A stretch of DNA of 46,136 nt from Treponema sp. (GCA_031266875.1 JAISAE010000034.1:1-46136); one strand, 5' to 3'. Positions 1 to 8,791 are shown, counted from the first letter of the stretch. Notes: generated from the letters alone by a model not told the origin. Translations and numbers: made by a program.

Positions 1-1436
1 GCCCGGCGGAGGGCGCTATCCAAAGCATTGACCGGCCCAGCTCCCTCGGCAGCGGCGATATCGTCCTGGCCATCGACCCAGACTTTTGCCCAGGCGTGGG
101 AGCAGGCAATGGCTTCCCCATTGGGGTGTTCGGTAACAACGCGGTAGGCAATGATTTTGAAGAGGGGCTGATAACGCCCCAGTTCCCGCCGTACCAGTAG
201 CTCAAAACTGCCGTCTGCGCCCTCAAACTGCCAGCCATCAGCCTCAAGGGTTTTCAGGCGGGCGGCAAGGGCGCTGACTACTGGATGGTCTTTGGTAAGG
301 GATGGCTCCAGCTTCCGCGCCCGCTCAGCAATGGCGGAGCGCCCGCCGACCTCGCTCATGAGGAAACGCCGGTCATTGCCGACAAAGGCTGGGTCAATAT
401 GCTCAAAAGAGGCGCGCAGCTTGAGAATGCCATCAGCATGCATACCGGCTTTGTGGGCAAAGGCATGGGAACCCACATAGGGCATATTCGGCATGGAAAC
501 ATTGGCAATCTCGGCGATCTGCCGGCAAATAGTGGAAATATGTTCGAGCTTGCCAGGGGGCAAGCAGCGCAGCCCCAGCTTGAGTTCCAGACTAGGTATA
601 AGCGATCCCAGCGCGGTATTGCCGCAGCGCTCCCCAAACCCAAGAAGCGTACCTTGAATATGGCGACAGCCCGCCTTCACTGCCGCCAGCGAATTGGCGG
701 TGGCAAGGTCGCTGTCGTTATGGGCGTGTATGCCAATGATAACGTCAGACGCAGCACGGGTGTCTGGCGCCACGACGTTTGCGGTAGACGAGGCACTGGT
801 GTCTGGCGCCACAGGGGACACGCCGGGCATGGCGCCAGACACCACGCTCAGAGCCGCCTTCACGCCCCGCTCAATGGCGTCGGGGAATGCGCCGCCGTTA
901 GTGTCGCAAAGTACGATCCGGTCAGCGCCAGCAGCAAGCGCGGTTTTCAGAGTGCTTAACGCATAGTCCGCGTTTTCAGCAAAGCCGTCAAAGAAGTGTT
1001 CCGCGTCGTAGATCATGAATCGCCCACGCTGTTTGAAAAAAGCCACTGTATCCCCAATCATGGCGAGATTCTCCGCCGGTTCAACCATAAGCACCTGGGT
1101 TACATGGAGATATGAGCTTTTCCCGAAAATCGTTACCGCTTCGGTGTTTGCGTCAAGCAGGCTCTGGAGCTGCTTGTCGTCTTCGGGCCTGACGCCTTTC
1201 TTGCGGGTAGAGCCAAAGGCACAGAGCCGCGCATATTCCAGCTTGAGGTCTGCAGCAAGGCGAAAAAACTCCGCATCCTTAGGATTACTGCCTGGGTTCC
1301 CAGCCTCGATCCACGTTACACCCAGCGCGTCAAGCGCCTTTGCCACCGCGAGTTTGTCGTGAACTGAAAAAGTGATTCCTTCTCCCTGCGCTCCATCGCG
1401 CAGGCTTGTGTCCAGTATTTCAATAGTGTTTTCCAT
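1..1436 (-). CDS. cimA: (R)-citramalate synthase, 3' part outside window
   Basis: Condenses acetyl-CoA with pyruvate to citramalate, the first step of the threonine-independent isoleucine route. The reverse strand from ATG 1436 reads MENTIEILDTSLRDGAQGEG, the DxxLRDGxQ signature of the HMGL-like family (isopropylmalate, homocitrate and citramalate synthases). CDTNGG (about residue 178) and GIHAHNDSD (about residue 232), followed by a GFGERCGN motif, favour CimA over LeuA. About 478 residues are visible; the C-terminal regulatory domain continues past base 1. Between CDTNGG and the HAHND metal site there are about 27 more residues than usual, built from a repeated VAPDT/VVSGA peptide (see findings). 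No Shine-Dalgarno precedes the ATG. An upstream gene ends in a terminator just before it. Confidence in the family is high; the CimA versus LeuA choice is a little less sure. Confidence 0.9.
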   Translation of the reverse strand, partial: MENTIEILDTSLRDGAQGEGITFSVHDKLAVAKALDALGVTWIEAGNPGSNPKDAEFFRLAADLKLEYARLCAFGSTRKKGVRPEDDKQLQSLLDANTEAVTIFGKSSYLHVTQVLMVEPAENLAMIGDTVAFFKQRGRFMIYDAEHFFDGFAENADYALSTLKTALAAGADRIVLCDTNGGAFPDAIERGVKAALSVVSGAMPGVSPVAPDTSASSTANVVAPDTRAASDVIIGIHAHNDSDLATANSLAAVKAGCRHIQGTLLGFGERCGNTALGSLIPSLELKLGLRCLPPGKLEHISTICRQIAEIANVSMPNMPYVGSHAFAHKAGMHADGILKLRASFEHIDPAFVGNDRRFLMSEVGGRSAIAERARKLEPSLTKDHPVVSALAARLKTLEADGWQFEGADGSFELLVRRELGRYQPLFKIIAYRVVTEHPNGEAIACSHAWAKVWVDGQDDIAAAEGAGPVNALDSALRR

Positions 1437-1456
1437 AATCTAAGATAAGTTTAACG

Positions 1457-1481
1457 AAAAAAGTCTCTTTATACAAAGAGA
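1457..1481 (-). terminator. Intrinsic terminator of the DUF815 gene
   Basis: On the minus strand TCTCTTT-GTAT-AAAGAGA forms a perfect 7-bp stem with a 4-nt loop (1464-1481), followed by C and six T. It lies just downstream of the DUF815 stop and just upstream of cimA, so it separates the two genes. The stem is AT-rich and therefore not strong. Confidence 0.6.
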
Positions 1482-1529
1482 GCCATTTCACTTACCAGAA
1501 GAAATAGACAGAGCGATTGAAGGTAAGAT

Positions 1530-2882
1530 TTAGCGGCTTTCAGCGAGAGTAAGCCACGGGAAGCCCGCGCCGCCAGCAAGCCAGTCCACATACTGCACGG
1601 CGGTACGGGGCGAGCGGCCATTGAACCAGCGCTCCCAGCGGATCGCGTTTTCCCGAAACACGCCCCGCTCCGCTGCGTACGTTTCGGGCAAGAGGATGCC
1701 GCGCTGTGTAGCAATATGCTCGGCTATGCTCAGGTATTCATCCTGACTGGGACTTGTGTAAACCACAGTCAGGCCAAAACGGTCGGCGAGGGAGAATTGC
1801 TCCTGCATGGTGTCAAAGGCGCGTACCTCAGAGTCAGCCTGCGCCGCAGTGGGACGGTCGGCGAAGCGTTCCTTAACCAGATGCCGGCGGTTACTCGTGG
1901 CGTAGATCACCACGTTTGCCGGACGCGCCTCAATGCCGCCCTCAAGGAGCATTTTCAGACTGGTAAAGAAGTCGTCAATTGCCTCAAAACTAAGGTCATC
2001 AATAAAAATGATAAAGCGCATGGCGCGGGAACCCAAGGTTTCAAGAATGAGGGAAAGTTCGGAGAGGCTCTGCTTGGGAAGCTCCAGAAGCCGTAAGCCC
2101 CGTACCGCGTACTCGTTGCAGATCGCCTTGACTGTGGCGGATTTGCCGGTTCCCCGGTCGCCGTAGAGCAAAAGGTTGTTCGCGCTTCCCCCCTCAAGGA
2201 AACGGAGCGTATTTGCCACAACGACCGAGCGCTGTTCCTCGTAGCCTGAAAGATCAGCCAGACGCACCGGGTCTGGTTTGCGTACCGGCGTTAAAGCCCC
2301 GTCCGCGAGGGCGCCGCCCCAGTGGAAGGCGTGGTATAGCCCCACTTGTCCCGCGCCATTGGCCTTGAGGTATTCGACAAACGCGGGAAGGCGCTCGCCC
2401 CAGTCGCCCTGCGCGGGAAACACGCTGTTGTGCGCTTGCTGTACACCTGCGGCATTGAGCGCGTGCGCTTCTACCTCAATGCCGTGCGCTGCCTGTTCAA
2501 ACCCCGCGTTCCGCAGGCGTCCGGCAACCTGAACGCCTAGGGCGGCAACGTCATACACCGCGATTCTGCCCAAACGCGACAGGTCGGTTTTGGCGAGCGC
2601 GGCAAGCAAGGGCGGCAGTTCAGCGCCGGTTTCGGCGGCGTGGGTGAACTGGTTATCGTCAGTGAGCGTGAGAAAGGTCAGCGCGTGGTAGAAAGACGGC
2701 GCGTTTACCTCAAAACCAGCTATAGTCGCGCTAAACTTCGCCCATGAACGCGCCAGACGTGGCGCAATCTTCGGCGCTTCATGGTGTTCAAGCGCGAGCA
2801 GCCTAAGCGTTTTGTGTAATGAGCGTAAAAGCGCGCTGTCTCTTACATTTGCAAAAAGAGTAATGCTGTTTATATCAATCAT
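1530..2882 (-). CDS. DUF815-family AAA+ ATPase
   Basis: A 450-residue ATPase of the DUF815 family (P-loop AAA+ proteins of unknown client). The N-terminal half (about 1-215) is a helical region without a known motif. The Walker A motif LLLYGDRGTGKSAT sits near residue 241 and the Walker B FIIFIDDLSFE near 291. A conserved arginine-rich stretch (ATSNRRHLV, then SLADRFGL) follows, as in this family. No membrane segment or signal is visible, so it is expected in the cytoplasm. The reading frame stays open to 3041, but that part crosses two terminators, so I take ATG 2882 (MIDINSITLF); ATG 2897 is the alternative. Neither has a clear ribosome site. The gene is followed by its own terminator. The specific function is unknown. 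Confidence 0.85.
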   Translation of the reverse strand: MIDINSITLFANVRDSALLRSLHKTLRLLALEHHEAPKIAPRLARSWAKFSATIAGFEVNAPSFYHALTFLTLTDDNQFTHAAETGAELPPLLAALAKTDLSRLGRIAVYDVAALGVQVAGRLRNAGFEQAAHGIEVEAHALNAAGVQQAHNSVFPAQGDWGERLPAFVEYLKANGAGQVGLYHAFHWGGALADGALTPVRKPDPVRLADLSGYEEQRSVVVANTLRFLEGGSANNLLLYGDRGTGKSATVKAICNEYAVRGLRLLELPKQSLSELSLILETLGSRAMRFIIFIDDLSFEAIDDFFTSLKMLLEGGIEARPANVVIYATSNRRHLVKERFADRPTAAQADSEVRAFDTMQEQFSLADRFGLTVVYTSPSQDEYLSIAEHIATQRGILLPETYAAERGVFRENAIRWERWFNGRSPRTAVQYVDWLAGGAGFPWLTLAESR

Positions 2883-2948
2883 TATTGGATATATCATGTA
2901 ACGTGAGAGTGGCATATTACGAAGAATTTTTGTAGTCCTAAACCTTTG

Positions 2949-2987
2949 TAAAAAGAAGCAAGACCGCATCATTTGATACGGCCTTGC
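2949..2987 (-). terminator. Second terminator downstream of the tRNA
   Basis: A 14-bp stem (2958-2987) that is complete on the minus strand only if two G-U wobbles are allowed; on the plus strand the same positions are A-C mismatches. It is followed by TTC and five T. It is a diverged direct copy of the hairpin at 3027-3056, including the flanking AACCTTTG. Confidence 0.7.
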
Positions 2988-3018
2988 TTGGCGGACAACA
3001 CTAGAACAAAACCTTTGA

Positions 3019-3056
3019 AAGGAGAAGCAAGACTGCAACACCCGATACAGCCTTAC
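3019..3056 (-). terminator. First terminator downstream of the tRNA
   Basis: The stem-loop at 3027-3056 begins two bases past the tRNA 3' end on the minus strand. About 11 pairs form, several of them G-U. The run after it (TTCTCCTTTC) is a poor U-tract, which may explain why a second copy follows at 2958. Confidence 0.55.
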
Positions 3057-3058
3057 TC

Positions 3059-3132
3059 TGGGCCTACTTGGACTTGAACCAAGGACCGACGGATTATGAG
3101 TCCGTAGCTCTAACCAACTGCGCTATAGGCCC
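3059..3132 (-). tRNA. tRNA with anticodon CAU (Met elongator or Ile2)
   Basis: A 74-nt cloverleaf on the minus strand. The acceptor arms GGGCCTA/TAGGCCC pair fully, with discriminator A. The D arm is GCGC-AGTTGGTTA-GAGC (one G-A mismatch). The anticodon arm is ACGGA-CTCATAA-TCCGT, with CAT as anticodon. The variable loop is CGGTC and the T arm CTTGG-TTCAAGT-CCAAG. CCA is not encoded. The CAU anticodon could be elongator methionine or the lysidine-modified isoleucine tRNA. It is not an initiator type, because the first pair G1-C72 is intact. The 5-nt variable loop and ACTCATAA loop fit either, so the amino acid is left open. Confidence 0.95.
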
Positions 3133-3141
3133 TATGCTTAT

Positions 3142-3170
3142 TTTATACCTTGAGAGAACAAAAAAGTCAA
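3142..3170 (-). promoter_or_regulatory. Promoter of the CAU tRNA
   Basis: On the minus strand TTGACT (3170-3165), a 17-bp spacer, then TATAAA (3147-3142), nine bases before the mature tRNA 5' end. It is one of the best sigma70-type matches in the window. Confidence 0.8.
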
Positions 3171-3252
3171 GGGTTGTACCATACTTTTTACGCGCAAAAT
3201 ACGTACCGCACACAACGTGTACCGATGTTAAACACATAATGATAAACACATA

Positions 3253-4467
3253 ATGATAAACACACGTATGAGGCTTTCCTGCATCCTGTTTTTGGGACTC
3301 TTTGTTTGTCCCGTGCTTAGGGCGGAACGCTTTGCTTATAAACATAAGACCGGTGATAAGTTCAGGATACTCTCCACAGTTGAGGAAGACGTCTATGTCA
3401 ACCGGCGCTTTGATCATCACTCTGAAATCCTGAACCGTATCGCGGCTGAGGTAAGCGGCGTTAATGCCAACAGCGCGGAACACCGCGCCGTATTCCAGAC
3501 TGCGGAAAAGGCGGAAGGGGCTGACAGAGGACAGAGTTTCCAGTGGTCGCGGGAGTATAAGTCCGAGTTCAGCCGCGACGCCTTGGGCTATCTCGCCGTA
3601 GACCCCTCTTACTTCATGCCTATGGTACGGAACGTACCTGTCTTCCCGAACCATGACCTGAAGGCCGGCGATACATGGTCGGCTGAGGGCGCTGAGGCGC
3701 ACGATTTCCGCGAAACATTCAACATAGCTGAGCCGTACAAGATACCTTTCACCGCTCACTATACCTTTCTGGGTGAACGGGAGTGGCAGGGACAGCGCTA
3801 TCCGGCCTTTTCCGTGTCCTACCGCGTTTTTGCTGAACCAACAATCAAATCCGCAACCTTCTACCCGGTACGGATCATGGGCGCAAGTGATCAGGTGGTG
3901 TATTGGGACATTGCGCTGGGACAGCCGGTTTTCTATGAGGAACACTTCCGTATGGTTTTTAACTTGTCCAACGGCAATACCATTGAGTACCAAGGACGGG
4001 CGCAGGCCGAGATCATTGAGGCCGAGCCAATGGACAAAAAGAGCATGGCTGAGGAGATTGCCGAGGAACTGAGCGAACTTGGTCTTGATAATGATATTGT
4101 TGTGAGGGAAACGGATGATGGAATAACACTCAGTGTTGAGAACATCCAGTTTCTGGGAGATTCGGCAGCCTTACTGCCGGAGGAGCAGGCGAAGCTCGGC
4201 AAGATTGGCGAGATACTCCTGCGCCACAGAGACCGCGACATACTGGTAGGCGGCCATACAGCCCTTGCAGGCACTGAGGAAAGCCGGGCGAAGCTCTCCC
4301 TTGAGCGGGCGTCGGTAGTCGCGGACTACCTGATTGAGCAAAACATACGCAGCTCCGACCGCGTTGTGGTTCGGGGCTATGGCGCGGAACGGCCTATAGC
4401 GGATAACCGCACTGAGACAGGGATGCGGCGAAACCGGCGGGTTGAAATTACGATACTTGAAAATTAA
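3253..4467 (+). CDS. OmpA-family envelope protein
   Basis: A 404-residue exported protein. The N-terminus (MRLSCILFLGLFVCPVLRA) is a Sec signal peptide that ends at about residue 24, without a clear lipobox. Residues 25-260 form a beta-rich domain with no family I can name. Residues 285-404 are an OmpA-like peptidoglycan-binding domain: the VGGHTA segment, the NxxLSxxRAxxV-like run LSLERASVVADYL and the RNRRVEITI ending are all present. It probably links the outer envelope to peptidoglycan in the periplasm. Two duplicated ATG contexts precede the signal (3253 and 3268). ATG 3268 gives a more typical signal peptide; neither has a good ribosome site. prs follows 27 bases after the stop and may be cotranscribed. 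Confidence 0.8.
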   Translation: MINTRMRLSCILFLGLFVCPVLRAERFAYKHKTGDKFRILSTVEEDVYVNRRFDHHSEILNRIAAEVSGVNANSAEHRAVFQTAEKAEGADRGQSFQWSREYKSEFSRDALGYLAVDPSYFMPMVRNVPVFPNHDLKAGDTWSAEGAEAHDFRETFNIAEPYKIPFTAHYTFLGEREWQGQRYPAFSVSYRVFAEPTIKSATFYPVRIMGASDQVVYWDIALGQPVFYEEHFRMVFNLSNGNTIEYQGRAQAEIIEAEPMDKKSMAEEIAEELSELGLDNDIVVRETDDGITLSVENIQFLGDSAALLPEEQAKLGKIGEILLRHRDRDILVGGHTALAGTEESRAKLSLERASVVADYLIEQNIRSSDRVVVRGYGAERPIADNRTETGMRRNRRVEITILEN

Positions 4468-4494
4468 ACCGTGTCATGGTACATAAGACTACCC

Positions 4495-5742
4495 ATGAAC
4501 TATTCCACCCCGGCGAACCTTGCTGTCGTAGCCTGTCCAGGCGGTGAAGTTTTTGCCGATGAAGTCATTACCCACCTTAAAAAAGGTTATTGTCGGAGCT
4601 TTAAGCATATTGCGGCTGAACTGGCCATCCGATACGGACTGGACGCGGCTTTTGTGGCAAAGCAGATCAACTTTATAAATGATGTCCATGACCCGGCGTA
4701 CCACGTACCCGGGGATGTCGGGCATTTCCGTATCCCTCATTTTAAGATTCCTACCCGTTTCTCGCTCTTCCCCAATGGCGAGGTCAAGGCGGAACTCATG
4801 GAATCAATACGGGGGAAAGATGTCTACCTTGTGCAGGATGTGGAGAACCGTTATCCAGTGAACTTTAACGACGGCGAGACGCAAAAGGTCTTTTCGGTGA
4901 ATGACCATCTTATGACCATTTTTGTTACGGTAGACGCGATCAAGCAGGCCGGCGCGGAACAGGTAACGCTGGTGGCGCCCACGTATCCATATTCCCGTCA
5001 ACACAAGAAGAAGGGCCGGGAAGGGCTCACCGCGAGCCGCGTTGGGAAGATGCTTGAGTTTCTGGGCGTAGACCGGATTATCACGCTGGATATCCATTCA
5101 CGGGAGATCGGGAACTCGTTTAACTATACGCGCCTTGAGAATCTTCACCCCAGCTATCAGATTATCCGCGTACTCTCGCAGCTTTCTGATGTGCTTAACG
5201 ATGACTTTGTCGTGGTATCGCCGGATACCGGCGCGGTTGACCGCAACAAGTTCTACGCGGCAGCGCTCAAAAAGCCTCTGGCACTTCTCTACAAAGAGCG
5301 CGACTATTCCCGTGTATCCAAGGACGCAATGGAGAACAACATCGCCGAGATCAAGCTACTGGGAGACGTGAGGAATAAGACCGTGTTTATTGTTGACGAT
5401 ATGCTGGGAACCGGCGGTACGCTTCTCAAAGCCATGAAGTTTCTCAAGGAGCAGGGCGCGGGCAAGGTGATAGCCGCGATTGGTCTGCCGCTCTTTTCCG
5501 GGGACGCGATCAGCTATTTTGACCAGGCCTATAAGGACGGGCTTTTTTACCGGCTCATCGGTACTAACGCCATCTACCACGAACCCCTGCTTGAGCGTGA
5601 ATGGTACATCAGTGTAAACATCACCAAGCTCTTTGCCCAAACCATCGCCCGGCTTCACCAGGGCCTTTCGTTAAGTTCCCTGCTCGACAACCGCGACATC
5701 ATCGGGAAACTGCTTCATAACAGCGCAAGCTCAACAGAGTGA
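4495..5742 (+). CDS. prs: Ribose-phosphate pyrophosphokinase (PRPP synthetase)
   Basis: Makes 5-phosphoribosyl diphosphate from ribose 5-phosphate and ATP for nucleotide, histidine and tryptophan synthesis. The product is 415 residues, longer than the roughly 315 of the classical enzyme. It belongs to the longer divergent type with an N-terminal extension and an inserted segment. The PRPP-binding loop VDDMLGTGGTL is near residue 300, and the ATP and ribose-phosphate segments (YPYSRQHKK, LDIHSREIGN) lie in the middle. The frame can be extended to GTG 4471, but ATG 4495 (MNYSTPANLAVVACPGG) fits the domain start better. A weak TTGAAA-N17-TACATA promoter (4457-4485) ends nine bases before this ATG, and there is no Shine-Dalgarno. 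Confidence 0.88.
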   Translation: MNYSTPANLAVVACPGGEVFADEVITHLKKGYCRSFKHIAAELAIRYGLDAAFVAKQINFINDVHDPAYHVPGDVGHFRIPHFKIPTRFSLFPNGEVKAELMESIRGKDVYLVQDVENRYPVNFNDGETQKVFSVNDHLMTIFVTVDAIKQAGAEQVTLVAPTYPYSRQHKKKGREGLTASRVGKMLEFLGVDRIITLDIHSREIGNSFNYTRLENLHPSYQIIRVLSQLSDVLNDDFVVVSPDTGAVDRNKFYAAALKKPLALLYKERDYSRVSKDAMENNIAEIKLLGDVRNKTVFIVDDMLGTGGTLLKAMKFLKEQGAGKVIAAIGLPLFSGDAISYFDQAYKDGLFYRLIGTNAIYHEPLLEREWYISVNITKLFAQTIARLHQGLSLSSLLDNRDIIGKLLHNSASSTE

Positions 5743-5755
5743 ATTGTGGATAGAG

Positions 5756-5818
5756 CCAATTGAATTGGGTTTATAGCTAATTGAAATACCTCCTGAGCCA
5801 ATTGAATTGGGTATAGAC
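5756..5818. repeat. Three 21-bp AATTGAATTGGG tandem units
   Basis: Three consecutive 21-bp units start at 5756, 5777 and 5798. The first and third begin CCAATTGAATTGGGT and the middle one is degenerate. The core CCAATT-N-AATTGG is a dyad. The same family recurs at 25058-25205. Both sites lie between convergent genes. Confidence 0.85.
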
Positions 5819-5832
5819 CTAAGCGGGTTGGC

Positions 5833-7938
5833 CTATGAAATAGGTATGGTTTTGCTTACCTTCAATAGGTAGTCATCGGTCGTGGGGGGCGGCAGAGAGT
5901 CAATGGCCGGGTCCCAGGCGGTATAGAGCGCTTCGACGCGCAAGACGCCGAAGAAATCCAGCGGAACCACAATCTCAAGTGTCAGCGGGTTTGGCGGGCC
6001 TTCGCCCATAAGGAGGGCAAGCGAATTTCTTTGCTCATTCGCCTCAAACGGCATGGGCGTGGAGTACAGAACCGGTTGACTTCCATCATTTGAATCCAGA
6101 TACAGGTCAAAACGAGCGGGTTCTCCACGCGCCGACAAGTTGATCTGTACTGTCCGCCGCTCAAGAAACACCTGTGTTGTAATCTTTATGGTAAGAATAT
6201 CCGGCGAGGTACTTCCAGCCTCCTCAACAAGATTCCGCCGCTCTGCTTCTGCCAGAGGAACCTTTGCCAGTCCGTTCATATACACCATGAATACCACCAC
6301 GCCGGCCAGTAAGACGCCTGCCGAGCCTATAAGCCGCCGGATAATAATGCTGCGCTGCGTGTCCACACTCGATATACCTGACGGTTTCTTAAACGTGTGC
6401 TGACGCTCGGAAAGCGCCTTGGCCCGTTCAAGTATGAGCATAAAAGGTAACATGGCAACGGTGAAGTAGAGAGAAGTCTGAATGTTTTCTGAAAGTATGA
6501 TGCCGGCGAGTTTCTCACCACCAACGGCAAACATATTCAGGAGTCGGCTAAGGCAGAGTATAGGCAGAGTATAGGCACAGAGATACGTCAAAAACGGGAT
6601 TCTGATAAAACCACCGAGGGTCGTAAGCAGAAAGACCGACAGAAGCAGCGGTATAAGCGTAATATCAAACAAGATTGCGATAAACACGCCCAGGGTAACA
6701 AAGAGCATTGCGATACTGCCGTAGAAAATGGCCTTTCGCGGTATCCTCAGTACCTGCTGTAGGGGAGAACAGAGGGAAAACAGAAACAGCGCCATAAGTA
6801 TTCTAAAACCTGCCCGCCCATAATCAACAATGCGAGGATCAATGGCGAATACGTTTGATACCAGCGTGATAAACGAGCCGGATATCTCCAGACACAGTGT
6901 CATAATAGAAACAAAAAGCACGGGAACCCAGATACGCCTGATGAAACTTCCCCATTGCATGAGCCATCGCTTGCGGTGGGTAATGGTATACACGAGCAGG
7001 GCAAAGAAGAACACGGCCATAATCAGCGCAAAAAGCGTAACAGCCAGTGTTTCTGAGATAATGATAAGGTTTCCAAAGAAGTCAAGAATCAGGAAGTGAT
7101 AGTCAAGATTCTCTAGTGTCAGGGCGAGGGACGCGGCATAACTGACAAGCGTATCCGCCAGGGTCTGAGGGGCTATAGTCGCGCCATTGGCCGCTTGCGG
7201 GCGCTTTCCGGTTTCCAGATAAAGCGCGTTGATGTCCTGTTCAGCCGCGTCAGTGATCACGTCCGGCCCGTCAACAAGGCCAAGTTTGTATAGCTCGTTG
7301 AAACGAACCGCCAGCGTATAAGGGAGGCGCTGGCTTTTGCACAGCGTGTTCAGGCCCTCAAGCGCGTTTCGAGCCGTGATGGTATATGCCGCGCCGTGAT
7401 GGATAAGCACTTGTTCCGGCGCGGTTTCTATGTCTACATACAGCAGAACTGTGGTTTCAGGACTGTCGAGCGTGGTATACAGGTCTACCAGCCCCAGATG
7501 GGGACGCCTCTGTTCCTTTGGCAGCTTCGCGGTCTCGTCTCCCAGAAAGGCGATAAGCACAGGTATTGAAAGAAGCTCACTCTGTTCGCGGATTGCTTCA
7601 ATGAACGCAAGTCCGGCCTCTATGCCAAACGAAAACGCGCCTTCTGAAGCCTTAGTTCCCGCAAGAGGGATCGCCACTATAAGCCGTGTGCCGGCAGCGT
7701 TGGGATTTGGGGTTTCTGGATGAACGTTAACATAGATTGATGAGCCAAAGCCTCCAGTGGAAAACAGAGAACGTTCTTCAAACAGAACCTCGCGGGCATT
7801 AAGCGCGTCAATCAGCGCCTCACGGCGTTCTTGTTCCAGGGCTGTGTTGGATAGCGGCACAAGGGGCGACTGAGCATGGAGGGAAACAAGTGGTAAGAAA
7901 CAGAAACATATCAGTAGCAAACGCTTGATTGAGATCAT
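5833..7938 (-). CDS. Large membrane protein with an exported M28-peptidase-like N-terminal domain
   Basis: 701 residues. A signal peptide (about 1-22) leads into an extracytoplasmic region (about 23-285). That region contains segments like those of M28-type peptidases (RLIVAIPLAG, IPVLIAFLGDE, TVLLYVDIE), but the full set of zinc ligands is not evident. About seven or eight membrane segments fill residues 295-560. The C-terminal 130 residues are beta-rich and again outside (RRTVQINLSARGE). I do not recognise a named family. The plan of an M28-like domain in front of a multi-spanning part suggests a degenerate or divergent membrane-anchored peptidase. It lies 13 bases downstream of the ABC transporter set on the same strand and may be read with it. 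Function unassigned. Confidence 0.7.
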   Translation of the reverse strand: MISIKRLLLICFCFLPLVSLHAQSPLVPLSNTALEQERREALIDALNAREVLFEERSLFSTGGFGSSIYVNVHPETPNPNAAGTRLIVAIPLAGTKASEGAFSFGIEAGLAFIEAIREQSELLSIPVLIAFLGDETAKLPKEQRRPHLGLVDLYTTLDSPETTVLLYVDIETAPEQVLIHHGAAYTITARNALEGLNTLCKSQRLPYTLAVRFNELYKLGLVDGPDVITDAAEQDINALYLETGKRPQAANGATIAPQTLADTLVSYAASLALTLENLDYHFLILDFFGNLIIISETLAVTLFALIMAVFFFALLVYTITHRKRWLMQWGSFIRRIWVPVLFVSIMTLCLEISGSFITLVSNVFAIDPRIVDYGRAGFRILMALFLFSLCSPLQQVLRIPRKAIFYGSIAMLFVTLGVFIAILFDITLIPLLLSVFLLTTLGGFIRIPFLTYLCAYTLPILCLSRLLNMFAVGGEKLAGIILSENIQTSLYFTVAMLPFMLILERAKALSERQHTFKKPSGISSVDTQRSIIIRRLIGSAGVLLAGVVVFMVYMNGLAKVPLAEAERRNLVEEAGSTSPDILTIKITTQVFLERRTVQINLSARGEPARFDLYLDSNDGSQPVLYSTPMPFEANEQRNSLALLMGEGPPNPLTLEIVVPLDFFGVLRVEALYTAWDPAIDSLPPPTTDDYLLKVSKTIPIS

Positions 7939-7951
7939 CGTCTAATAACCA

Positions 7952-8791
7952 TCACACAGGTCGCTCCGGTGTATCTGGCAGGGGCGGAAACACGGCCTGT
8001 ATATGAGGATCGTGGACGTGCGGGGCAATCACGAGGGGGATGCCGAAGACAGCTTCAAGGGTAGCTGCCTGCAACACTTCGCTTGGCCTGCCCATTGCCA
8101 CAAGGCCGCCATTACCCACGAGCATGACCCGATCCGCATAGAGGCTGGCAAGGTTAAGATCGTGGAGGCTCACAATGGCGACACGACCACGGGCGGTCAT
8201 TGAACGCACCAGACTCATCACCATGTACTGATACTTTGGGTCAAGGTTATTGGCTGGCTCGTCTAGCAGGAGCAAGCCCGCTCCCTGAGCCATAGCGCGG
8301 GCAATGAGTACCCGCTGAAACTCGCCGCCTGACAGCTCGGTTACTACACGATGTTCAAAGCCAAACAAGCCGGCGGAGCGTATCGCCTTTTCCACGATAT
8401 TTTTGTCTAAGGCCGCTGTCTGCGTGTTTTGCGCCGCGCCGCGCTTAACAGAGCCGTGGTGGGGGAAACGCCCTTGGTTTACCATCTCCTCAACAGTGAA
8501 ACCCCAGTCGGATGTGGCGCTTTGAAAGAGCAGACTGATTTTCAGCGCCTTTTCCCGCTTGTCCATAAGCGAAGTGTCCCGTCCATCAAGCATTGCCGCG
8601 CCAGCGAGCGGCGCTAAAAGCCCTCCGATGGTTTTGAGGAGCGTGGTTTTCCCGCTCCCGTTGGGGCCGGCAAGCGCGATCAGTTCGCCCGGCTTAATGG
8701 CAAGGGTCAGGCCGCTCAGGATCGCCTTTTTACCAAAGCCTATGGAAAGCTGTTCCAGTTCCAGCCGGGGGACCAGTTTCAGGGTATCCAT
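7952..8791 (-). CDS. FecE/BtuD-type ABC transporter ATP-binding protein
   Basis: The 279-residue cytoplasmic ATPase of a metal-chelate or cobalamin importer. Walker A GPNGSGKTT is near residue 40, the signature ELSGGEFQRVL near 150, Walker B GLLLLDEPANNLD near 170, and the switch histidine in SLHDLNLA near 205. ATG 8791 (MDTLKLVPRL) is two bases past the permease stop, so the two are translationally coupled. The open frame extends further upstream but would overlap the permease. The binding-protein, permease and ATPase order is that of FecBCD/BtuFCD systems. The substrate (ferric siderophore, haem or cobalamin) cannot be read from the sequence. The neighbouring iron-linked genes favour iron. 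Confidence 0.9.
   Translation of the reverse strand: MDTLKLVPRLELEQLSIGFGKKAILSGLTLAIKPGELIALAGPNGSGKTTLLKTIGGLLAPLAGAAMLDGRDTSLMDKREKALKISLLFQSATSDWGFTVEEMVNQGRFPHHGSVKRGAAQNTQTAALDKNIVEKAIRSAGLFGFEHRVVTELSGGEFQRVLIARAMAQGAGLLLLDEPANNLDPKYQYMVMSLVRSMTARGRVAIVSLHDLNLASLYADRVMLVGNGGLVAMGRPSEVLQAATLEAVFGIPLVIAPHVHDPHIQAVFPPLPDTPERPV

Noticed and set aside
285-966. Plus-strand frames opposite cimA
   Set aside because: Antisense to a recognised enzyme with intact motifs; composition is that of a shadow frame.
2883-3041. Longer N-terminus for the DUF815 protein
   Set aside because: The extra codons cross two terminator hairpins and have no start signal.
3094-3993. Minus-strand frame of 299 codons across the tRNA and the OmpA-like gene
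   Set aside because: It runs through the tRNA and is antisense to a clear exported protein; shadow frame.
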